Assembly (NCBI GenBank): GCA_963702105.1
Contig: OY969712.1
Span: 1,116,001-1,180,000, forward strand
Source: ZC4RG20 sp963702105
Lineage (GTDB): Bacteria; Pseudomonadota; Gammaproteobacteria; Steroidobacterales; Rariloculaceae
DNA: 64,000 nt
Direction: 5' to 3'
In this document: one piece after another, positions 1-7,752 of the stretch
Numbering within the stretch: the stretch's first letter is position 1
Layout of the letters: each line of letters opens with the position of its first letter
The notes under the pieces: generated by a model
What the model was told of the DNA's origin: nothing
Database searches by the model: none
Seen by the model: only the letters and a program-made list of their open reading frames with translations
Made by a program: the position numbers and the translations under genes

Positions 1-1109
1 GCTCGCCGACGCGGGTCGCGACGGTCGCGGCCAACGTCTTGGACAACCACCAGTACACGGTCGTCGTGGCAGGTACATACGGCAATCTGAGCACGATCGT
101 CTACGACGAGCCCTGGCACGTGTTCGATACGCAGACGGCCGATGTGGACGGTACGCCCGAGGACCTCAACGCGGAAGTGCAGATCTATCAGCTGGCTCCT
201 TCGCTCGGGCCCGTGGACGTTTACATTGCGGCGCCGGGTGCGAACCTTTCGCCCGTGCAGGCGCTCGGCTCCGTCTCATACAAGGACAATCTGTACGACC
301 TCATCGACGAAGGCAGCTATCAGCTCATCCTGACCCCCGTCGGGGATCCGGGTACGGTGCTGTTCACCTCGGAGACGTTCGCAATCGACAAGCAGACGCG
401 GATCTCGTTCGCCATCCTCGACGGCGCGGGAGAAGGCACCTATGCGCTGAAGGTGCTGGAGTTCGGCGACCGAAGCGCAACGTTCCTCGACCGCAACGTC
501 ACGAGCGAGATGCGTGCGGTGCATGCTGCGCCGCTGACCGAAAACGTCGACATCGTGGTCGGCGACGGCTTCGCGGCGCCGCTGGTGCCGAATTTGGCTG
601 AAGGGCACGCGTCCGGCTATGTCCCCGTCGCGTCCGGCGAGCAGACGCTGAACATCACGCCGGCGGGCGACCCCGGCGTCTTCCTCGCGGAGCCGGAGGT
701 CACGGTCACGGCCGGTTCCATGGCCTCGTTCTACCTCGTGGGCCTTCCCGGAAGTCTGCACGGCATGCTCGTGACGGACGCCAACCGGCGGCTAGCACCG
801 AGGGCGCTGGTCCGGGTCGTGGACGGGGCGAGTCATTTCACGTCCCTCGACGCCTTCATCGTGCCGCCCGGCGCCAACATTCAGACGCTCGTCGCGACGG
901 CGAGCGTGACGTATCGCACGAGTAGCGGTCTGACGCGCATCGACCCGGGCAGCTACGACATCGTCCTGCGGGATCCGACGACGGGCGACGTTGTGTTCGG
1001 TCCGCAAACGGTGCAATTGAGCGCTGACGGCATCTACACGGTGGTCGCGACGGACGGCACGGACCAAAGCACGGCGTCGGTTCTGCTGCTCGACGACTTT
1101 GCGCATTGA
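1..1109 (+). CDS. DUF4397 repeat protein, 5' partial
   Basis: The frame is open from the left edge (position 3) with no stop, so the true start lies outside the window; the TTG at 39 is probably internal. Three successive beta-sandwich-like units of about 90-110 residues are visible, each with the DUF4397 pattern of an A-P-x-x-x-V-D-V-Y start, then a 'Y..I..G.Y.L.LTP.G' segment. Examples are VDVYIAAPGANLSP and the matching AFIVPPGANIQTL further on. The first visible residues look like the tail of an earlier unit. DUF4397 proteins are usually exported surface or cell-wall proteins of unknown function. The gene ends 16 bases before a barrel protein, so the two may be co-transcribed. Family assignment is fairly secure; function is unknown. 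Confidence 0.8.
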   Translation, partial: SPTRVATVAANVLDNHQYTVVVAGTYGNLSTIVYDEPWHVFDTQTADVDGTPEDLNAEVQIYQLAPSLGPVDVYIAAPGANLSPVQALGSVSYKDNLYDLIDEGSYQLILTPVGDPGTVLFTSETFAIDKQTRISFAILDGAGEGTYALKVLEFGDRSATFLDRNVTSEMRAVHAAPLTENVDIVVGDGFAAPLVPNLAEGHASGYVPVASGEQTLNITPAGDPGVFLAEPEVTVTAGSMASFYLVGLPGSLHGMLVTDANRRLAPRALVRVVDGASHFTSLDAFIVPPGANIQTLVATASVTYRTSSGLTRIDPGSYDIVLRDPTTGDVVFGPQTVQLSADGIYTVVATDGTDQSTASVLLLDDFAH

Positions 1110-1125
1110 CGGGAGGGAAAACCCG

Positions 1126-1743
1126 ATGAGATGCATCCTCGCCGAGAGCAGGTTTCGATGGCTCGCGCTCGCGCTGCTGCTCGCCGCCGCGGCGGCCTAC
1201 GGACAGGAGCCGGAACCGGCGATGCGCGGGTTCTATGCGGGCATCGGAGCCGCGGGCTTGTCCCATGACGATCGGTATCAGGGAGCCCCTTACAGCGATG
1301 CCTCGACGGGGCTCAATGCTTATGCCGGGCTGAATCTGAGCCAGTACCTCGGTGTCGAACTGGCCGTCCAGCGCTTCGGCGCTCTCGATTCCGGCGAGTT
1401 TTGGGGCAGCGGCACCGATCATCTTCGTATCACCGGCACTCTGCAGGCCGTCTCGGCACGCGCCGTCGCGGTTGCACCGATCTCCGATCTGCTGCACTGG
1501 CGGCGGCACTTCGATCTGCTGGGCTCGATGGGCTACGGCGAGGTCAAATTGCAGCGGGAGATCCTGGATGTCGAATCCGGCCGGCGCACGGCGGCACCGG
1601 AACGCAAGTCCGGCACGACGCTCGGCACGGGTGTGGTCTACCGGTTACCGCGGTTCGATCTGCGCGGAGATCTCGATTGGCTTGCGACGAACCACGAGAG
1701 GCCGGCCGAGTACTTGGGGGTCGGCGTGCAGTTCAAGTTCTAA
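1126..1743 (+). CDS. Outer-membrane beta-barrel family protein with signal peptide
   Basis: A 205-residue protein. The ATG at 1126 is preceded by GGGAGGG at 1111-1117 and opens a good signal peptide (basic start, LALALLLAAAAA, cleavage near AYGQ). The mature part alternates polar and hydrophobic strands with glycines (FYAGIGAAGLS, NAYAGLNLSQYLGVELAVQRFG) and ends in VGVQFKF. A terminal Phe and amphipathic strands are typical of small OmpA-like 8-strand barrels (OMP_b-brl family). It follows the DUF4397 gene closely and converges with the response regulator on the other strand. Its role is not evident beyond an outer-membrane location. Confidence 0.75.
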   Translation: MRCILAESRFRWLALALLLAAAAAYGQEPEPAMRGFYAGIGAAGLSHDDRYQGAPYSDASTGLNAYAGLNLSQYLGVELAVQRFGALDSGEFWGSGTDHLRITGTLQAVSARAVAVAPISDLLHWRRHFDLLGSMGYGEVKLQREILDVESGRRTAAPERKSGTTLGTGVVYRLPRFDLRGDLDWLATNHERPAEYLGVGVQFKF

Positions 1744-1781
1744 AGACGCCGCGGGCGGTGGGCCTTAAAGATGTTCGCGAG

Positions 1782-2576
1782 TCATTGCAGGGTCTCGAAC
1801 GCTTCACGCGCGCGGCCCGGCGCAGCAAACGGCTCGACGGAGGCGACGGGCGCCGGCTCCCATACGGGAATGAATAGATAGCCCGCGCCGCGCAGCGTCT
1901 TGATCGGCGTCTCGCCCCCGCCGTCTACGCCGAGCTTCGCGCGCAGACTGCTGATGTGGGTGTCGATCGAGCGATCGCACGCCGGCAGGGCGCGCCCCAG
2001 GGCGTGCTCGGCCAGCTCGGCGCGAGGCACGGCGCGCCCCGCACGCCGCATGAGCAGCTCGAGCAGGCGTGCTTCGGCCCCCGTGAGCCGCGCCTCGCGC
2101 TCGGCGATCCTCACTGTGTGCCCCATGACGCACAAGGCGACGCAGCCGACCTCGAGCGTGACGGGCCCGGCCGACTCGGTGCCGAAGGTGCGACGCAGCA
2201 GGGCGTGCGCGCGCAGCAGGAGCTCGCGCGGATTGAACGGCTTCGCGAGGCACTCGTCGGCGCCGCTCTCGAGAAGCTCGATGCGATGGGCTTCTCCCGC
2301 TCCCGCCGCGAGGACCAGAATCGCCAGGTTCGCTCGGCGCCGAAGGCGCCGCAATACATCGAGGCCGTTGCCGGTCGAGGCCACGGCCATGATCACGAGG
2401 TCGAAACGCGCCGCCGTCGCGGCCGCATCCAAGGCCATATAGTCCTGCCGCGCCTCCGCCTCGTAGCCGTGCGCGCGCAGCAGTTCGGAGAGCAGAGCGG
2501 CGAGCTGTCGGTCCGCCTCGATCAACAAGATCCGCGCCGTCCGGTTATTACTCGGCGGTCCCAGCCGGTCACGCAT
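1782..2576 (-). CDS. OmpR/PhoB-type response regulator with degenerate receiver
   Basis: About 264 residues from the ATG at 2576. A GTG at 2582 has a better-spaced GGAG and could be the true start. Residues 14-128 form a receiver domain and about 150-250 a winged helix (RSIDTHISSLRAKLG, IKTLRGAGYLF), the OmpR-family DNA-binding fold. The receiver has lost key residues. The usual phospho-acceptor Asp in the 'DLVLLD' strand is Ala64 (DLVIMA), the usual Thr/Ser switch residue is Ala (ILVLAAG), and only the Lys of LAKPF (Lys112) remains clearly conserved. It is therefore probably not controlled by ordinary Asp phosphorylation. No histidine kinase gene is adjacent. It would act as a cytoplasmic transcription factor with unknown targets. 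Confidence 0.88.
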   Translation of the reverse strand: MRDRLGPPSNNRTARILLIEADRQLAALLSELLRAHGYEAEARQDYMALDAAATAARFDLVIMAVASTGNGLDVLRRLRRRANLAILVLAAGAGEAHRIELLESGADECLAKPFNPRELLLRAHALLRRTFGTESAGPVTLEVGCVALCVMGHTVRIAEREARLTGAEARLLELLMRRAGRAVPRAELAEHALGRALPACDRSIDTHISSLRAKLGVDGGGETPIKTLRGAGYLFIPVWEPAPVASVEPFAAPGRAREAFETLQ

Positions 2577-2704
2577 GCGCACCGTGCGCTCCGTCCATTG
2601 TCTGAAACCGGAAACGCAGGGCCGCGCGAACCGTTGACACGGCGAAGCGTTAAAGAAATGTAATGTCTCGGAAGCCGTCCCGCCGACGGTTTCGCTACGC
2701 TGCG

Positions 2705-4360
2705 CTACGCTTCGACCCTCGCGGCCGCGCGCCCGGCCATGCGCCCGAACACGGTGACCCGCGGCAGCCCATGAAGCGCGAAGCCGCCGGCGGATTCGCC
2801 GCAGCAGTAAAGCTTTGGGATCACCTGGCCGTGACGGTCGATGACCCGGCACTCGGTGTCGATGCGAAGCCCCGTGAGTGAGTCGTGCAGGATCGGCGTG
2901 GACCAGGCCGCGTAGAACGGCGGCTTACCGATCTTATAGCGCGGCGCCGGCTTGTCGAAATCCTCGTCCTTGCCCTTGTCCACGAACGCGTTGTAGCGTG
3001 CGACCGTCTCTTCGAGCGCGGCCGCCGGCATCGGCTGCAGCTGGTAAGGGCTCTCGATGGCCGCGGCCAGCTCGGCCAGCGTATCGGCTGCGAAGAAGAA
3101 GCCGTTCCGGTCCACGTTCGGAGGCTCGGGCCGCCATTGCTCGCGTTCGACCGCGTCCGCGTCGAAGATGGCCCAGATGGGCCCGCCGCCGTCCTTCTTC
3201 GCGCCCGTGCCGAGGTTGCCGTTCGTGCCGAGGCAGGCGTTGAGGAAGTCGAACGAGCCGTCCATCTCGTTCCAGAAGCGCCGACCGACCTGGTTGACGA
3301 GGATCAGGTCCTGGAAGCTGCGCACGGTCAAGCCCGAGGCGCCCGCGCGGTCGAACACAGGGCTCCTCGGGTCCCACTTCAGGTGCTGGTAGCCGTATCG
3401 GCAGCCGATGTGCTGCGTCTTCGTGATCGGCCCGAGGCCGGCCTGACGATTCTGATTGGCCGTCGCCCAGAGCGAGGCGCCGAGATCCATGGCGGCAATT
3501 TCGCCCGCGGCCGACTGGCGCGACCAGGGCTCGCCCGCGACCTGATACTCCTCCGTCAGACGAGGATCGAAGATGCGGCGGAATTCGACGTTGCTCGTAT
3601 GGCCGCCCGTCGCGACGATGACGCCTTTGACGGCCCGGATGTTCACATCTCGATCGCGAAAGCGCGCGGTCAGGCCCAAGACGCTGCCCTCCTCGGCATC
3701 GCGAACGAGCGAGGTCAGGCTGTGCGAGAGCAGAAACTCGACGCCCTTCTTTCGCGCGCTCGCTTCGAGCGGCCGCACGAGGCCCGAGCCCGGGTTGCCC
3801 GCGATGGTTTGCTCGAGGTCCTCGGAGAAGACGCGGCATACGAACAGGCGCGGAACGGAGCCTCCGTTGACGACGGTCGGCGCCCTGTCCTCGAACTCGA
3901 CGCCGTTCTCGAGCAGGAACTCGAACGTCGGCGCGTTCTCGTCCGCCCAGGCGCGGATGAGCTCGCGGTCGCCGTAGACGAACTCGGGGTTGCGATGATT
4001 CGTGTGGTCGAGAAACACGAGATCGGGTGAATCCTTCACGCCGTACCGGCGCTGCCAGCTCGTGCCGCCGCCGAGCGGAACGCGTCCGCCGCTGACCATG
4101 GCGTGGCCGCCCACATCGTGGTTCTCGTCGATCGCGATCACGGAAGCTCCGAGATCGCGGGCCGCGATCGCGGCGCAGAGACCGGAGGCGCCGGCGCCCG
4201 CGATGACGACGTCCGCCGTCGCGTCCCAACGCCTCGGCGATTGCGCCGTCGCGGATTCGTCCGCCCCGAGAGCGACGACACCCGCGCTCACCCCGAGCGC
4301 GGCACTGTTCTTCAGGAAGCTTCTGCGGTCGGTGCGCGCAGATCGATCTTTGTCCGTCAT
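2705..4360 (-). CDS. Tat-exported FAD-dependent oxidoreductase (fumarate reductase/ketosteroid dehydrogenase-like)
   Basis: A 551-residue flavoprotein of the FAD_binding_2 family. The N-terminus carries a twin-arginine signal (RRSFLKNSAALGVSAG), so it is probably exported folded. The FAD-binding Rossmann motif is VVIAGAGASGLCAA at residues 51-64, followed by an acidic residue pocket (IDENHDVGGHAM). The C-terminus has the typical second FAD motif (YCCGESAGGF and a GRMAGRAAA helix). Relatives reduce or dehydrogenate C-C bonds (fumarate, urocanate, 3-ketosteroids); the substrate cannot be read from sequence. Its ATG overlaps the stop of the upstream Uma2 gene by 4 bases (ATGA at 4360-4357), which implies translational coupling. 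The start at 4360 leaves the Tat signal near the N-terminus. Confidence 0.85.
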   Translation of the reverse strand: MTDKDRSARTDRRSFLKNSAALGVSAGVVALGADESATAQSPRRWDATADVVIAGAGASGLCAAIAARDLGASVIAIDENHDVGGHAMVSGGRVPLGGGTSWQRRYGVKDSPDLVFLDHTNHRNPEFVYGDRELIRAWADENAPTFEFLLENGVEFEDRAPTVVNGGSVPRLFVCRVFSEDLEQTIAGNPGSGLVRPLEASARKKGVEFLLSHSLTSLVRDAEEGSVLGLTARFRDRDVNIRAVKGVIVATGGHTSNVEFRRIFDPRLTEEYQVAGEPWSRQSAAGEIAAMDLGASLWATANQNRQAGLGPITKTQHIGCRYGYQHLKWDPRSPVFDRAGASGLTVRSFQDLILVNQVGRRFWNEMDGSFDFLNACLGTNGNLGTGAKKDGGGPIWAIFDADAVEREQWRPEPPNVDRNGFFFAADTLAELAAAIESPYQLQPMPAAALEETVARYNAFVDKGKDEDFDKPAPRYKIGKPPFYAAWSTPILHDSLTGLRIDTECRVIDRHGQVIPKLYCCGESAGGFALHGLPRVTVFGRMAGRAAARVEA

Positions 4361-4929
4361 TTGGTTTTCATTCCCGGCACGGCTTCGCGCACGCACGCAT
4401 AGATGTCGTCGAGAGCCAGGCGCAGTGAGCGCGAAGCGAGGTGGAGGCTTTCACCGGCTACGTAGCTCTCCAGTTCCCAGCCCTCGTCGCTCCGCCGAAA
4501 GATCTCGGCGGCGCGCCTGTCGTGGGCGACGAGCACGCATTCTGCGAGCGAAGGCAAGCGTCGATAGGCGAGGCGTTTCTCCAACCGGTCGCGGGCCTCC
4601 GTTGTCGGGGACAGAACTTCTACGATGACGACCGGCTCGGTCAGGTAGTAGACCTCGGGCGCTACTGGCTCCTTGGAGACGACTACGTCCGGGTAGTAGA
4701 AATCGTCGCCGACGCGCACCTTGGCGTCGGACGCGTACACGCGCCAGGGCGCTGCAAGCAGGCCGTGCAGCCTGGCCGCGAGCGTGACGGTGATCAGGTT
4801 ATGAACCTGGCTCGCTCCGACCATCTCGTGCGTTTGGCCGCCGACGAGCTCGTGCCGCGCGCTCGCCGTGCGCTCGGCTTCGAGGAAGGCGGCAGGCGAC
4901 AGCGGTGCGACTTTTCGGACGATCGACAT
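4357..4929 (-). CDS. Uma2 family (PD-(D/E)XK-like) protein
   Basis: A 190-residue Uma2/DUF820 protein. It shows the family pattern with N-terminal helix (SPAAFLEAERTASARHELVGG), the PD..(D/E)xK-like core (FYYPDVVV followed by PVVIVEVLSPTTEARDRLEKR) and the downstream Tyr/Ala helix. These proteins have a restriction-endonuclease-like fold; they are abundant in cyanobacteria, and their cellular role is largely unknown. It lies upstream of the flavoprotein and their stop and start overlap as ATGA, so both are probably made from one message. The pairing with a Tat oxidoreductase is not one I recognise. Confidence 0.85.
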   Translation of the reverse strand: MSIVRKVAPLSPAAFLEAERTASARHELVGGQTHEMVGASQVHNLITVTLAARLHGLLAAPWRVYASDAKVRVGDDFYYPDVVVSKEPVAPEVYYLTEPVVIVEVLSPTTEARDRLEKRLAYRRLPSLAECVLVAHDRRAAEIFRRSDEGWELESYVAGESLHLASRSLRLALDDIYACVREAVPGMKTK

Positions 4930-5030
4930 CTTGCGCGTAGGATATCGCTCCTATACCCGCGAGCCTAGCGGCCCCGCGGTACGGTCGCTCGCGGAAAATC
5001 TGTCGCGCTCGGCGCGATTCCAGTCCGTCC

Positions 5031-6074
5031 TCAGGGCGGTGCCGACGAGGCTGTCCACTCGAGAATGATCTTGCCGGACCGCCCGGACCGCATGATCTCG
5101 AATGCCTGCTCGTAGTCGGAGAAGGGTAGGTGGTGCGTGATGATCGGCTCGATGTCGAGCCCGCTCTGCAGCATGCTCGCCATCTTGTACCAGGTCTCGA
5201 ACATCTCGCGGCCGTAGATGCCCTTGATGGTCAAGCCTTTGAAGATGACCTCGTTCCAGTCGATGGCGATGGGGGCCGGCGGCAGCCCGAGCAGGGCGAC
5301 GCGGCCGCCGTGGTGCATGGCGTGGAGGAGGCCGCCGAGCGCATCCCGGTGCCCGGACATCTCGAAGCCCACGTCGAACCCTTCCGTCATGCCGAGCGCG
5401 CGCATGGTCGCGGGAATCGATCCTGTGCGCACGTCGAGCGCGACGCTCGCGCCCATGCGGCGGGCCAGCGCGAGGCGGTATTCGTTGACGTCGGTGATCA
5501 CGATATGCCGGGCGCCGACGAAGCGCGCGATGCGGCAAGCCATGATGCCGATCGGGCCGGCGCCCGTGATCAGGACGTCCTCGCCGACGAGATCGAAGGA
5601 GAGGGCCGTGTGGGTCGCGTTGCCGAGCGGGTCGAGGATCGCGCCGAGATCGTCGCCGATCTTTTCAGGCAGCTTGAAGACGTTGCTGGCCGGCACGACG
5701 ACCTGCTCGGCGAAGCCGCCGTCGCGCTGCACGCCGATGCCGAGCGTGTGCTCGCAGAGGTGCCGGCGCCCGGCCCTGCAGTTGCGGCAGTAGCCGCAGG
5801 TGATGTGGCCCTCGGCGGAAACGCGGTCGCCCGGCGCGTAACCGCCGACCTCGTCCCCCACTTCGGCGACGACTCCCGTGAATTCGTGGCCCAGGATCAA
5901 CGGCGGCGTCACGGCCTGCCGGGCCCATTCGTTCCATTCGTAGATGTGAACGTCGGTGCCGCAGATCGAGGCGCGGCGCACGGCGATGCGCACGTCGTTC
6001 GGGCCCACGGCGGGCTCGGGCACGTCCTCGAGCTCGAGGCCGGACTCCGGCCGCGCCTTGACGAGCGCCTTCAT
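5031..6074 (-). CDS. tdh: L-threonine 3-dehydrogenase
   Basis: A 347-residue zinc-dependent medium-chain dehydrogenase that oxidises L-threonine to 2-amino-3-ketobutyrate with NAD+. Visible motifs: catalytic zinc region CGTDVHIYEWNEWA and GHEFTGVV, structural zinc cysteines CGYCRNCRAGRRHLC, and the nucleotide-binding glycine motif ITGAGPIGIMA followed by DVNEYRLALA. Length matches the family (about 341-350). The ATG at 6074 overlaps the kbl stop by 4 bases (ATGA), giving the classic kbl-tdh operon in which the unstable ketobutyrate is passed on to the ligase. Identification is secure because both partners are present. Confidence 0.95.
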   Translation of the reverse strand: MKALVKARPESGLELEDVPEPAVGPNDVRIAVRRASICGTDVHIYEWNEWARQAVTPPLILGHEFTGVVAEVGDEVGGYAPGDRVSAEGHITCGYCRNCRAGRRHLCEHTLGIGVQRDGGFAEQVVVPASNVFKLPEKIGDDLGAILDPLGNATHTALSFDLVGEDVLITGAGPIGIMACRIARFVGARHIVITDVNEYRLALARRMGASVALDVRTGSIPATMRALGMTEGFDVGFEMSGHRDALGGLLHAMHHGGRVALLGLPPAPIAIDWNEVIFKGLTIKGIYGREMFETWYKMASMLQSGLDIEPIITHHLPFSDYEQAFEIMRSGRSGKIILEWTASSAPP

Positions 6075-7276
6075 CCGGAGGCTCCGAGCACTCCGAGCTC
6101 GCGGCCGACCTCCGTAAACGCCGCGATGGCCCGATCGAGATGCACGCGCTCGTGAGCCGCCGAAAGCTGCACGCGAATGCGGGCCTTACCCATGGGCACG
6201 ACGGGATACGAGAAGCCGACGACGTAGATGCCGCGCGCGAGCAGCGCGTCCGCCATCTGCTGCGCGCGCTTCGCGTCGCCGATCATGACGGGGACGATCG
6301 GATGCTCGCCCGGCAGCAGCTCGAACCCCGCGGACGTGAGGCCCGCGCGCAGGTAGCGGGCGTTCTCGAGCAGGCGATTGCGCAGCTCGCCGCCCGCGGC
6401 GATGCGGTCGAGCACGGCCAGGGAAGTCGCCGCGATCATCGGCGCCAGCGAGTTCGAGAAGAGGTACGGCCGCGAGCGCTGCCTGAGCCAGCCTACGATC
6501 TCGGCGCGCCCGGAGGTGAACCCGCCCGACGCGCCGCCCAAGGCCTTGCCGAGCGTGCTCGTGAGGATGTCCACGCGGCCTTCGACGCCGCAATGCTCGG
6601 GCGTGCCGCGGCCGCCGGCGCCGAGGACGCCTGTGGCGTGCGAGTCGTCCACCATGACGAGCGCCTCGTGGCGGTCGGCCAGGTCGCAGATCTCGGCGAG
6701 CCGGGTGACGGAGCCGTCCATCGAGAACACGCCGTCCGTCGCGATGAGCTTCACGCGCGCGCTCGCGGCCTGCTCGAGCTGGCGGGCGAGGTCGTCCACG
6801 TCGTTGTTGCGATAGCGAAAGCGCTTGGCCTTGCAGAGCCGGATGCCGTCGATGATGCTTGCATGGTTGAGCTCGTCGCTGATCACGGCGTCGTCCTCGC
6901 CGAGCAGGGTCTCGAACAGGCCGCCGTTGGCGTCGAAGCAGGAGCTGTAGAGAATCGTGTCGCCGGTGCCGAGGAATTTCGAGATGGATCGCTCGAGCTG
7001 TTTGTGGATGACCTGCGTGCCGCAGATGAAGCGCACGGAGGCGAGCCCGTACCCGTACTCGTCGAGCGCACGGTGCGCGGCCGCGACGACCTCCGGGTCG
7101 TCGGCCAAGCCGAGGTAGTTGTTGGCGCAGAGGTTCACGACCTCGGCGGCCGCGAGGCCCGCCACGCGCACCGAGGCGCCCTGCGGCGTCTCGAGCTCGC
7201 GCTCGAACTTGTAGAGGCCCTGCTCGGACAGTTGCCCGAGCTCGGTTGCGAGCTTGTCGAGGAAGGGCTGGTTCAT
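6071..7276 (-). CDS. kbl: Glycine C-acetyltransferase (2-amino-3-ketobutyrate CoA ligase)
   Basis: A 401-residue PLP enzyme of the alpha-oxoamine synthase family. It cleaves 2-amino-3-ketobutyrate with CoA to glycine and acetyl-CoA, the second step of threonine breakdown. Visible: NNYLGLADDPEV near residue 53, the substrate/PLP region DDSHATGVLG, and the Schiff-base lysine in TSTLGKALGG. Full length for the family. A strong GGGAGG sits just upstream of the ATG at 7276. It is first in the kbl-tdh operon and overlaps tdh by 4 bases. A 12-bp perfect palindrome lies about 50 bases upstream. Confidence 0.95.
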   Translation of the reverse strand: MNQPFLDKLATELGQLSEQGLYKFERELETPQGASVRVAGLAAAEVVNLCANNYLGLADDPEVVAAAHRALDEYGYGLASVRFICGTQVIHKQLERSISKFLGTGDTILYSSCFDANGGLFETLLGEDDAVISDELNHASIIDGIRLCKAKRFRYRNNDVDDLARQLEQAASARVKLIATDGVFSMDGSVTRLAEICDLADRHEALVMVDDSHATGVLGAGGRGTPEHCGVEGRVDILTSTLGKALGGASGGFTSGRAEIVGWLRQRSRPYLFSNSLAPMIAATSLAVLDRIAAGGELRNRLLENARYLRAGLTSAGFELLPGEHPIVPVMIGDAKRAQQMADALLARGIYVVGFSYPVVPMGKARIRVQLSAAHERVHLDRAIAAFTEVGRELGVLGASG

Positions 7277-7323
7277 GGGCCTCCCGCGAGTCTAAGCGCA
7301 GCGGGGCGGCCGGTCGAGTTCGC

Positions 7324-7335
7324 TAGTGCGCACTA
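7324..7335. promoter_or_regulatory. 12-bp palindrome upstream of kbl
   Basis: TAGTGCGCACTA is a perfect 12-bp inverted repeat about 48 bases upstream of the kbl ATG, in the gap between kbl (minus) and the lipoprotein gene (plus). The position suits an operator for the threonine-catabolism operon, but no regulator gene is adjacent and no clear -10/-35 was found. Assignment as an operator is inference. Confidence 0.35.
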
Positions 7336-7387
7336 TCGCGCCGCGCTCCCGCCGCCGCAGTAGATCACGCCTAGGCCGGACGGGCTG

Positions 7388-7675
7388 CTAGGGACTCTGC
7401 GCCGTATCGGCCCCGTCACTCGGTCGATCGCGGCGCCTGTGTCCCGTAAAGAAGCCGCGCACCTTCGAGGCCGCATTGCGCGTGAAGGTCTGCACGCGCT
7501 CTCCGGCTTTGCGGGTCGCGTCGTCGGCCGCCTCGGTTGCGGGCGCGTTCGCGCCGTGGAGCGCCTCGGACGCGCTCTGCTGCGTCGATCGGCGCAGGTC
7601 CGCTGCGCTCTGCCGCGGCAGCGCGCGCAGCGTGTTCCCGTCTGCGGCGCGCGGCGGCGGGGGCGGCGCCGCGGC
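7388..7675 (-). pseudogene. Possible relic of a small Ala-rich helical protein
   Basis: Within the 476-base gap between kbl and the lipoprotein gene, one minus-strand frame reads like real protein (QQSASEALHGANAPATEAAD, then RKAGERVQTFTRNAASKV, then GFFTG) and stops at TAG 7390-7388. It has no ATG or GTG near its beginning; the first in-frame GTG is at 7495. An in-frame TGA at 7678-7676 separates it from a further Ala/Pro-rich stretch. It resembles an amphipathic YtxH-like or phasin-like helix, but this may be chance in GC-rich DNA. If real it is broken. The rest of the gap holds only the palindrome and the kbl leader. Confidence 0.2.
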
Positions 7676-7752
7676 TCACGGACCTTCGCGGGGCGCTGGT
7701 GCGGCCGCGGTTGCGGGGCTACTCTTGGCACCCTCCGAAGAGGGTCGCCGTG

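Noticed and set aside
4357..4929. Uma2 gene as a transposon remnant
   Set aside because: It is intact, has no terminal repeats nearby and is translationally coupled to the next gene.
5130..6155. Long plus-strand open frame opposite tdh (and similar long frames opposite other genes, for example 15284-16831 and 28528-30030)
   Set aside because: Composition is Arg/Ala/Val/Asp-rich antisense of a GC-rich gene, there are no domains or ribosome-binding sites, and the opposite strand carries a clear conserved gene.
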